A stretch of 6,278 nt of DNA from Elusimicrobia bacterium RIFCSPHIGHO2_02_FULL_57_9 (GTDB lineage Bacteria; Elusimicrobiota; Elusimicrobia; UBA1565; UBA9628), in the NCBI GenBank assembly GCA_001800015.1, contig MGUO01000153.1:3317-9594 (forward strand). The letters run 5' to 3'. Made by a program: the position numbers and the translations under genes. Positions 1-6,278 of the stretch are shown piece by piece. Numbering within the stretch: position 1 is the first letter of the stretch; each line of letters begins with the position of its first letter. The notes under the pieces are model-generated. The model was not told the DNA's origin. It worked only from the letters and a program-made list of their open reading frames with translations, and made no database searches.

Positions 1-2
1 GA

Positions 3-377
3 GAATCGCCCGCGCCGGGATCTCCGTCAGGGAAAGCCGGTTTGCCCAACATTCAAGTGAAGGGTCTTCCCATCCCGAATTTAAGGGTGCGCGGCACCGA
101 CGCTAATTTTAACCTGGCTCCTTCAAACGACACCATCGCCTTCTCCGGATCGGCGGCCATCACTTTCCCCGCGCCCAAGAACCTGACCGCGGGAGCCACC
201 ACTTTCGCAAATAACATCGTTGTCAATTCCACCGGAGCCTTCGCCATCACCACGATCGACACCACCAACGGCGCCATCATCAACGGAGTGACTTCAATAT
301 TTAACGTCGCCAATCCCAGCTTCTCCAGTCCCACGGTCAGCCTCAGCATCGCCAATTCGATCGTCGCCACCCTGGCC
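3..377 (+). other. Low-charge Asn/Thr/Ile/Ala/Ser-rich segment (residues 1-125)
   Basis: The visible fragment opens with a Pro/Ser/Gly linker (ESPAPGSPSGKAG) followed by a short basic strand around residues 28-31. Residues 60-128 contain a single charged side chain (Asp86) and alternate small polar and aliphatic residues, as in NNIVVNSTGAFAITTI. This is typical of extracellular beta-sandwich or beta-solenoid surface. I do not recognise a named domain. The segment may be the C-terminal part of a larger domain that begins upstream of the window. Confidence 0.5.
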
Positions 378-3300
378 GGGGGCCTTAAGGGCGACGCCTC
401 CGATCCCTCGGCGGTCAGCTCGGTCACCATCACTCTCAGGGATTTAGACGCCGGCCAATATTTTGACTGGCTCACGCAAAGTTTCTCGGCGGGGGTCCCG
501 GTCTCCACCCTGGCGGTTTTAAATCCGCCGGTTGCGGCCGATACCAATTGGTTCCTCGCTTTGCCGGATGGCCTGCTGAGCAATTCCCATCGCTATTTGG
601 TTGCTATGAGGGCCTTTAACCCCAGCGGCTTGACGACCCAGGGCTTCAGCACATTTACTTTCAACGCCGGCAATCTGGTTTTCGCGGCCAATGACGGCAA
701 GGGAAGCGCTACGGTGACCCCTTCCGTTGTGCCCGGTTGCGAACCGGTGGTGGCGACCGTAACCTTCATGGTGGGCGGCAGCGGACTTAATTCCGGAGGC
801 GCTCTGGCGCTGCGGGTGCCCGGCGGGTGGGATGCCCCGTTGGGACTATCGGGGACTAATCCTCCGCCTCTGGGCCAGGTCCATATCGTTTCCACCTCGG
901 CCGCCATGGCCCAAACGGCGATTTCGTTTAATCCCCCAAATTTAAGCAGCGTGACCCTGGGCAACGGCTGGATACTGTTAATCGTGTCTTCCGGCGCTGC
1001 TTTTAATCCCGGCGAGAACATCGTGTTCACTTATCATTCCTATCCGGCGTTCGGTTCGCAAGGCTTGGGCGCGCAGGTTTTCGACCTGCGCACGCAGGGA
1101 GGCGCTTCGGGCTCGTTGGTGAGCATTTCCAATGCGCCCGCCGTCACGCTTAGCGCTGGAACAACCTCCACCATCGCCTTCGACGATTATAATCCGCTAT
1201 ACCTCGGGCCCCTGCAAAACTCTCCCACCATGCATCTGCGCCTGACCGATGTTTGCGGCAATTCCAAGCCCGCTTCCTCGGTGCTGATTTCGAGCCTGTC
1301 CGCCGGCAATTTCAGCGGCTCCGGCTTCTCCGTGGACTCAACCGCCCAATTTTTCTCCGAGGCGGGAACGCCTATCGCCAAAATCAGCTTTTCACCCGGC
1401 TCGACTCTCTCCTTAGGCTTCTATTACCGCACCTCCACCATGAGCGCGGGACTTGACCATGAATTCATCCGCGCCGCGGCTGATTTACCTGGGCCCTCGG
1501 GGGACAACCTCAGCGAAGCCACCCGCTATGTCTCATTGCTTTCCCAGGGCCTGAGCATCAACAACGTTTCTCTAGACAGCGCAACAGCGAGCTTCAACAT
1601 CCATTTCAACACCAATATCGACGCCTCTTGGGAAGTGGTGATTTCTACCGACCCCGTCAATTTTTATCCCGCGGTTTTCCGTTCTTTCGGCTTCGGGAAT
1701 GCCGGTCAAAAGCAGAACATTTTCTGGAACGGCACCAATCAGCAGTCCACTCCGCCCCAATCCGTGCCGGCCGGGGATTATAAAGTTCGCATCAGCGTGG
1801 GAGGGGGTTCGGCCGTCGACACCGGCCTGTTGATCAAGATACTGAAGTCCCCTTCGATTTACGGCAGCCTAGGCGCGGCGGGCGCTGCAGCCGCGATTTC
1901 GGCTTCCGGTCCCGGCTCGACCTCCGGCAATTACACCCAGGCCAGCCCCACAGGCTATTTCCAGATTTTCGGCCTGAAAGACCAGGGGATTTATAATGTA
2001 CTGGCCTCGACCAGCTTTTTAACCGCCGAGGGCCGCACTGTCACGCTCAGCACGGCCGTTTATAACGTGGCGGCGACCGACGCCGGGACCGACGCGGGCA
2101 ATTTAAGCTTCCCGCAGAATTCTTTCGTCAGGGTCAACGTCCTTCTTCCCTCGCCTGCTTTCCGCGACATGATGGGCGGTGTGTTTGCCCATAACGCGGA
2201 TTATTCCGCCACGGCTTTCGCCAGCTTGCATTTCTTCGCCGGGTCCATTAACTCGGATAACGGGGCGAATAATTTCGGGCAGACCGCCAGCACCTGGACG
2301 ATTTTAGCCCTGCCGCCGGGCACTTATGAGTTGGAAATTAATCTCCCCGATCTGCAGATATCCTCGCGCATTGCCGGTAACATTATCACCGGCGCAGGGA
2401 TGCTTGACGTTTCCCTGATCATGACCAAAAAGAGCAACGTCTCCGGCGCCGTCACCCTGCCTTCCGTCGGCTCATTCGGCTCCTGGGTTTCCGTCGAAGC
2501 GCTTAAACAGGGGGGTGTGCGGCCTTTGGTTTTCGGCGGCGCCTTCGTGCCGGGAGGCGTGGCGCAAACAAGCGCCCCTTACTCGCTTTTCGGGCTCGAC
2601 CCGGGGACCTGGACTCTCACCGCCAAGAGCTTCGGATTTATCTCCGCTTCGGCGCAAATCGTTATTTCCAGCAATTCGGATATAAGCGGCGAGGATTTGA
2701 ACTTGGGCTTGGGCGTTTCGATCAACGGCACGATGACCGTGGCGGGCGACACCGGCCGGGTCCGCCAGTGTTTTAATTTTGGGGGGGCTTACAACCAAGG
2801 CTGCCCGCCGGGAACCTATGATGTTGCCGTGCAGGCCTATAATCCCAAAACATTTTCCTTCGTCTCCACCCAAGTGCGGTTAAGCACCAGCGCCGTAGCC
2901 GCCTCAAGCCCCTTCACCATCACGGGCCTTGAGCCCGGAACCTATCTTTTGCGAAGCTTCCTGCAAGGCTTTGACATGAGCCCTTCCGGCGATTTGCCGG
3001 CGCCAGTCGGCGCCGGCGGGGGCTCGGCGGCCCTGACCTTGGCAGCCAACGACGCGCGTTTGCGCCTGGATGTGAAAATTCCACCCTTGCCTGGCGGCGC
3101 CTGCCGCAGCGTAGACGACTATAAATCCGTCGGCGTCATGCTTACGGGGCCGGATATACAACCCACCGCGCTCTCCGACATTACCGCGCTGCAAGGCACG
3201 ACCCAAAACTATTTTTGCTCCAGCATGACCTTAATTTCACCGCCTCTGGGAACGGGCTTTTACCGCTTCGGCCTTATGTACGGCAAAACCGGCGCCCGCT

Positions 3301-6278
3301 CGCTCAAGGATATTCCGCTCATAAATCATTCCACCGCGTCTTTCGTGATGGATCTTTCCGGCTCGACTTTCACCGTCAGCGGCACCGCCTCTTTCACGGG
3401 CAACGTTAATTTCTCGCAAGGCTCCAATTTCGCCATTACCGCCAGCTCACTCACGGGCATTCTAAACAACGCGCCTACCACCAGCTATTGCCTGCTCTCC
3501 TCGAGCAATCCCGTCACGCTTAGCGCGCTTCATTTGGAGTTGGTTCCCATGGACCGTCAGTCCTTGCAGAACCCGGGGCCGTTCGCTGTTGCGGGCAACT
3601 TGGCGGGTGCCTGTAGCCGCATCGAGATGTCTCCTGGATCCAGCGTTATGGGTTACATCGCTGCGATTGGAGCCGATGGAAGTTTCTCCTTCAACAACGT
3701 GGCGCCTGGGTCCTATATTCTGCGCAACAAGCCCGATCTCGATTTAAATCCCTTCAACGGTAACGAGATAGCCGATTTTCAGGCCGCTTTGCAGATTACC
3801 AGCAATACCACGGGCATCTTGGTGAGGCTCGGCCAAGGAGTGCGGGTGTCGGGCTCGGTGTACCTGCCCCCGGGGGTTTCACTCAGCCGGCCGGTGCAGG
3901 TTCTCTTATACGGCAGTCGTGGCGCGGTGCTGCACACCTTGAATATTTCGTTTCAAAACTCTAATTCGGCTTCTTATGCCTTTGAATCCGTGGGCGACGG
4001 CAAGTATTCCATCAGCGTCCAGGATTTCGGCTATCCCAAGGCCTATGTGTCCAAACCCTTGATTCTTACCGTAGCCGGCGCCGGCCTCGTGCGCCAGGAC
4101 ATCCGACTGACTTTGGGGGGAACCATCAAGGCTTCCCTCGCGGTCCAGCAAACCTTGGCTGACGGCACCCGCCAATTCACCTTAATTGGCCGGGAGAACA
4201 TCAACCTTTTGCCGCGGGGCTTCTCGGTGAACGCCGTGGCTAACCCTTGGGTGGGAGGGGGCTTTTTCTTCGCGCGCGAAGGGCTGGATGCCAACGGCCA
4301 GGTGCTCATTGAGAATATCTTGCCCGGCGCCTACGACGTCGAATTCAACGCGCCTTACGATTTGTCGTCAATGTCCGAGGGCGGCATGAGCCTGGTGTCC
4401 GCGGTTAAATCGGGCGTGACCGTGGCCGAGGGCCAAACCGTGGATTTGGGCGTGGTTCAGCTGTTGGCGGGCTTGACCTTGTCGGGCCGGGTAACGGATG
4501 TGGCCACGAGCTTTCCTATCGCCAATGTGCCTATCAGCGCCAAGCCGGCGGTCAAGCTGCCGGGCCAATCCAACGGGCGCCAGGGCGGCTTGGGAGCCGT
4601 CACCGACCGCGATGGGAAATATTCGCTGATCGGCTTGGACCCGACCGTTAGATTTTACGACGTGTTCGTGGCCGCGCGCGAGATCCTGCAGCAAGGCGAT
4701 ATCCAATCGCCTTATGAGCAGAAAATCGTCAATTCAGTGGACATTATCAGCACCACGACCTTGAATTTCGCGTTGACTCAGGCCACATTCTCGATTTCCG
4801 GCACTGTGGTGGGGGCCACGGGCCAAGCCTTGCAGGCCGCCTTCTCACAAGGCCAGGGTCCCGGACCGGGGGCCATTATCTTCCTGCAAAAAAATAATGT
4901 CATCCCCACGGCCAATCCTGTAGCCGACATCACCTTCATTACCGATGCCGACGGCAATTTCACAATCCCCAGCTTAACGCCCGGCGCCTATCGCATGACC
5001 GTGACCGCTTTGGGTTTTGCCAGCCACCACCAATTGGTGACCATCGCCAACGCGCCCTTGAACCTGGGCATCATCACCTTGAATGCCGGCGCCACGCTAT
5101 CCGGCGATATTGCCAAGCCGGACGGTTCGGCCCCCGGAGAAGACGAAGTCCACCTGATTATCGGAGCCACGGCGGGCTTAAGCGACATCTTTTTCGGTTC
5201 CTTAACCCGCGACCCGGCTACGCGCTCCATCACCGGCTATGCCTTGAGCGGATTTAAGACCAATACCCGTTATCGCGTGATGCTGGTCACCAAGGACGAT
5301 AGCCTGATTTCACCGGCTGAGGCCTCGGACATGATCTTCACCAGCAGCGTCGAGGTGCGCAGCCTGGATTTGGTGTTGCGCCTGACCAAGCCCGCTGTTC
5401 TGGCCAAAACCCGCCGTTCGGGTTCTAATTTTCTCATCGATTTTCAATTAGGCCAACCCTTGCGCGCCAAAACGGCCGCTGACGATGATCTTGCCCTGAT
5501 CCTGACCGCTGTTTCAGCGCGCGGCAGCCTCTCCGATGTCGAATTATCCGCCAATCGCATGAGGCTCTCGGCGGTTTACGCCCCCGGCGTGGCCGAGTCA
5601 AGCTTTACCCTGCGCGTCAAGGGATATTCCTCGACTAAGGATCCCGATTCCCTTGAGGCGGTTAACCCGCAATTCCTCATGGATTCGACCGTCACCTTCT
5701 TCGTGGGAATCGACGGCCTGCATCGCAACAATATCAGCAATGTGTTGGGCGGAACCCTGCTTATCGAGGGAGACACCGGCCGCGTGACCTTGCCCAAGGG
5801 CGTTTTCGCGGTGGACGCCTCCTCCACCGTCGAGGTTTTGCTGCAGAAATCGGCGGATATATTGTCCACCGGCAGCCAACCCAATCGACTTAAGGCCGTG
5901 GAAGCCAATATCCGGGCGATGCGCTTTGCCCCCAGCGCCTATCCCTCGGACCTGTTTCAGGCTATGGCCTCCAAGCCCCCGGAGATAAGTCCTTTCAGCG
6001 CCTTCTATGACGTGCTGCTGCCCTTGGGCGTGCGCACCGCCCTGGCCCAGCCCGCGCAGATGACTATTTCCTATTCCACCGGCACCGAGCCGGAGAACTT
6101 GAATCTCTACTGGTATAACCAGGCGGCTAATGCCTATATCCTGCAGCAGGATGTCACGGGCGCTGCGCCAGTCATCGATAGGGTCAACCGCACCATCACC
6201 ATCAACATCAATCATTTCTCGACCTTCGTGCTTTTCAACACCGGCGTGGCCGTGATCAGCGGCTCCGGGTTCTCGGGT
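3..6278 (+). CDS. Giant multi-domain surface/extracellular protein with tandem carboxypeptidase-regulatory-like domains (partial at both ends)
   Basis: Frame 3 stays open for 2,092 codons across the whole window, while the other two forward frames meet stops within the first 110 bases (TGA at 58-60, TAA at 104-106). The first in-frame ATG is codon 202, deep inside folded-looking sequence and with coding sequence upstream, so the true start lies to the left; no stop is reached on the right. The product is rich in Ser, Thr, Asn, Gly and Ala with alternating beta-strand patterns throughout and only 8 Cys. It contains Ig-like segments, one FlgD-like segment and about eleven CarboxypepD_reg-like modules. 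Such modules are known in secreted and outer-surface proteins as stalk or carbohydrate/protein-binding beta-sandwiches. No transmembrane segment, catalytic motif or signal peptide is visible. I infer an exported adhesin-like or structural protein; substrate, partner and exact location are unknown. Confidence is very high that this is one coding region, moderate for surface location. Confidence 0.93.
378..665 (+). other. Ig-like extracellular beta-sandwich segment (residues 126-221)
   Basis: Residues 139-150 form a strand followed by an acidic turn (SSVTITLRDLDA), then an aromatic patch (YFDW, 153-156), a FSAG turn, a WFLALP strand (183-188) and a RYLVAMRAFNPSG strand-turn (197-209). This order of strand, aromatic turn, Trp strand and Tyr-x-Val-x-x-Arg-Ala strand fits the Ig-like repeats used in large bacterial surface proteins, where the last strand is usually of the form Y-x-V-x-x-R-A. 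The assignment rests on pattern only; boundaries are approximate. Confidence 0.45.
699..1145 (+). other. Extracellular beta-sandwich segment with ATVTPS opening strand (residues 233-381)
   Basis: The segment opens with GKGSATVTPS (233-241) and continues with Cys246, a long strand VVATVTFMV (249-257), a Gly/Ser loop and ALRVPGGWDAP (269-279). The later GENIVFTYHSYPAFGSQG (337-354) resembles the closing strands of an Ig-type fold. The style matches surface proteins in which an 'a-x-V-x-P' strand leads into a 'V-P-x-G-W' strand. No named family can be given with confidence. Cys246 may pair with Cys418 in the following segment, since these are the only two Cys in the first 920 residues. Confidence 0.4.
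1146..1493 (+). other. Beta-sandwich segment with D-x-C-G-N signature (residues 382-497)
   Basis: The sequence LRLTDVCGNSKPA (412-424) follows the 'D-x-x-G-N-x-x' turn seen in invasin/Big_1-like Ig domains, where this turn follows a central strand. It is followed by VLISSLSAGNFSGSGFS and then ISFSPGSTLSLGFYYRTS (461-478), which looks like the closing edge of a beta-sandwich. A linker, DLPGPSGDNLSEAT (494-507), separates it from the FlgD-like segment. The assignment is by motif only. Confidence 0.4.
1539..1850 (+). other. FlgD-like Ig fold segment (residues 513-616)
   Basis: Residues 519-549 give two beta strands (INNVSLDSATASFNI and SWEVVIS), followed by FGNAGQKQNIFWNGTN (564-579) and VPAGDYKVRISV (588-599). 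The order 'strand, W-x-G-T, short loop, V-P-x-G-x-Y-x-V-x-I' is the hallmark of FlgD-type Ig domains, which occur in flagellar hook-cap protein and very often in secreted bacterial proteins near the C-terminus. Here it sits in the middle of the chain, directly before the tandem array, and it lacks the Pro-Asn-Pro-Phe opening of C-terminal versions. A role as spacer or stalk element is inferred. Confidence 0.6.
1857..2714 (+). other. CarboxypepD_reg-like modules 1-3 (residues 619-904)
   Basis: Three modules can be delimited by their repeated 'hydrophobic-x-x-Leu-x-x-Gly-x-Tyr' turn. Module 1 (619-686) has IFGLKDQGIYNVLA at 655-668. Module 2 (706-808) has ILALPPGTYELEI at 767-779 and carries a long insert with FASLHFF. 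Module 3 (811-904) opens with SNVSGAVTLP, the usual 'x-V-x-G-x-V' first strand, and has LFGLDPGTWTLTA at 862-874 with Trp in place of Tyr, followed by KSFGF. This is the typical pattern of carboxypeptidase-regulatory-like beta-sandwiches. Module 1 is short and the most divergent. Confidence 0.55.
2715..3833 (+). other. Divergent, cysteine-containing CarboxypepD_reg-like modules 4-6 (residues 905-1277)
   Basis: Module 4 (905-1016) starts with SINGTMTVAGDTGRV and has two Pro-Gly-Thr-Tyr turns, CPPGTYDVAV (934-943) and LEPGTYLLRS (976-985), so it may be two fused half-modules. Module 5 (1018-1119) has only a weak version, LGTGFYRFGLMY (1082-1093). Module 6 (1122-1277) is long, opens with FTVSGTASFTG and has FNNVAPGSYILRN at 1230-1242. 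Six of the protein's eight Cys lie here, at 923, 934, 1034, 1072, 1163 and 1204, two per module, which suggests one disulphide per module. Assignment to the family is weaker than for the flanking modules. Confidence 0.45.
2996..3017. repeat. Perfect inverted repeat (9-bp stem, 4-base loop) within the coding region
   Basis: The arms gccggcgcc (2996-3004) and ggcgccggc (3009-3017) are exact reverse complements around the loop agtc. All 18 stem bases pair and the stem is almost all G/C. It encodes the Pro-Ala-Pro-Val-Gly-Ala linker at the end of module 4. No T-run follows, so it is not a terminator. The structure is certain; any function, such as slowing translation at a domain boundary, is speculation. 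Confidence 0.6.
3837..4469 (+). other. CarboxypepD_reg-like modules 7-8 (residues 1279-1489)
   Basis: Module 7 (1279-1374) starts with VRVSGSVYLPPG, the classic first strand, and has the turn FESVGDGKYSISV (1327-1339) followed by DFGY. Module 8 (1375-1489) has the turn IENILPGAYDVEF (1436-1448) preceded by DANGQ (1429-1433), equivalent to the usual 'D-x-x-G-x' turn before the penultimate strand, and ends with VTVAEGQTVDLGVVQL, the usual closing strand. These two modules have no Cys. They probably stack as rod-like elements. Confidence 0.6.
4470..5396 (+). other. CarboxypepD_reg-like modules 9-11 (residues 1490-1798)
   Basis: These include the clearest members of the array. Module 9 (1490-1596) runs LTLSGRVTD, then TDRDGKYSLIGLDP (1534-1547). 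Module 10 (1597-1696) runs SISGTVVGATGQ, then ITDADGNFTIPSLTPGAYRM (1646-1665) and VTALGFASHH, closing with LNLGIITLNAG. This is essentially the textbook regulatory-like module, with a Gln/Gly/Pro-rich insert at 1615-1624 before the second strand. Module 11 (1697-1798) opens with ATLSGDIAKPDGS and has LSGFKTNTRYRVML (1748-1761), where the Pro-Gly is lost, and closes with VRSLDLVLRLTKP. Family assignment is firm for 9 and 10 and fair for 11. Confidence 0.7.
5397..5702 (+). other. Unassigned beta-rich segment between repeat array and C-terminal region (residues 1799-1900)
   Basis: This segment is richer in charged residues than the rest, for example RAKTAADDD (1821-1829) and KGYSSTKDPDSLE. It alternates strands (FLIDFQL, LALILTAV, MRLSAVY, SFTLRVKGY, STVTFFVG). 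No Pro-Gly-x-Tyr turn is present, so it is not an obvious further copy of the array. I do not recognise the family; it may pack against the C-terminal region as one unit. Confidence 0.4.
5703..6251 (+). other. C-terminal ZU5-like/beta-rich region ending in HFSTFVLF (residues 1901-2083)
   Basis: GDTGRVTLPKGVFAVDASST (1923-1942) resembles the 'V-x-x-P-x-G-x-x-x-x-D' strand-turn of ZU5-like domains. It is followed by FYDVLLPLGVRTALAQPAQ (2001-2019), MTISYS (2020-2025), LNLYWYNQAANAYIL (2033-2047) and ITININ-HFSTFVLF (2065-2078). The order 'P-x-x-x-x-I-x-Y, L-x-x-Y-x-Y-x, x-x-x-x-x-H-F-S-T-F' is a recurring end-of-ectodomain pattern in large bacterial and archaeal surface proteins, where an anchoring or sorting segment usually follows. 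Here a Gly/Ser linker (ISGSGFSG) leads out of the window. Function is inferred as a structural cap or spacer. Confidence 0.5.

Noticed and set aside
53..583. Open frame of 176 codons on the minus strand
   Set aside because: It is antisense to the main gene, with no domain or supporting ribosome binding site. The Ala/Val/Leu/Lys-rich product is what reverse reading of Ala/Thr/Ser/Asn codons gives.
606..608. ATG at codon 202 as the gene start
   Set aside because: The frame stays open for at least 201 codons upstream with the same composition, no signal peptide follows this Met, and it falls within an Ig-like strand.
1142..1157. 16-base direct repeat ccgtcacgcttagcgc, second copy at 3515-3530 (approximate)
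   Set aside because: Both copies encode the common strand VTLSA with the same codons; the flanks do not match. It looks like chance or codon preference rather than a mobile or recombination site.
1253..1456. Short + strand open frame in another frame (67 codons), and a similar one at 3215-3409
   Set aside because: Both overlap the main frame completely and give Arg/Leu/Phe/His-rich products of out-of-frame type. No overlapping-gene evidence.
2781..2787. Run of seven G, and a run of seven A at 4888-4894, as possible phase-variation sites
   Set aside because: The frame reads through both correctly, the runs are short, and no alternative frame product downstream looks functional. Length variation between reads or strains would be needed to revive this.
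2472..3206. Two consecutive minus-strand open frames (2472-2873 and 2904-3206)
   Set aside because: They could suggest an antisense operon, but both products are Arg/Gly/His/Ala-rich with no fold signature, and the sense frame is uninterrupted through both.
4268..4281. Perfect 14-base palindrome cttcgcgcgcgaag as a possible operator
   Set aside because: One such palindrome is close to chance expectation in 6 kb of GC-rich sequence, and it lies in the middle of a coding region.
5598..6215. Open frame of 205 codons on the minus strand
   Set aside because: It lies fully antisense to the continuous + strand frame, its product is Gly/His/Arg-rich without recognisable domain, and the + strand product here has clear beta-domain motifs. 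It is a by-product of GC-rich codon use.

Overview
The window lies entirely inside one very large protein-coding gene on the + strand. Reading frame 3 is open from base 3 to base 6278: 2,092 consecutive codons with no stop, no convincing start and no intergenic space. The gene runs past both edges, so the signal peptide or start, the C-terminus, the promoter and the terminator are all outside the window. Because the first codon begins at base 3, residue n of the visible fragment occupies bases 3n to 3n+2; all residue numbers below use that scheme.

The protein looks like a giant exported, cell-surface or extracellular protein made of beta-sandwich modules. In order it has: a very low-charge Asn/Thr/Ile/Ala/Ser-rich stretch (about 1-125); an Ig-like segment (about 126-221); two further extracellular beta-sandwich segments (about 233-381 and 382-497), the second with a D-x-C-G-N signature; a FlgD-like Ig fold segment (about 513-616); a tandem array of roughly eleven carboxypeptidase-regulatory-like (CarboxypepD_reg / Cna-B-like) modules of about 70-155 residues (about 617-1798), recognised by a recurring turn of the form Leu-x-Pro-Gly-x-Tyr; an unassigned segment (about 1799-1900); and a C-terminal beta-rich region (about 1901-2083) with a ZU5-like strand-turn and a terminal HFSTFVLF strand. 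The last visible residues are a Gly/Ser linker, which suggests a further domain just beyond the right edge, possibly an anchoring or sorting domain.

The composition (high Ser/Thr/Asn/Gly/Ala, only 8 Cys in 2,092 residues) and the modules point to a secreted or surface adhesin-like or structural protein. No enzymatic catalytic motif is visible. GC is about 58-60% by rough count. The domain mixture resembles the large modular surface proteins known from Elusimicrobiota and related uncultured Gram-negative lineages. That attribution is from recalled family style and is low confidence; the sequence itself only says bacterial, moderately high GC. No RNA genes, mobile elements, CRISPR arrays or regulatory sites are supported. 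The one clear nucleotide-level structure is a perfect 9-bp-stem hairpin inside the coding region at a module boundary.
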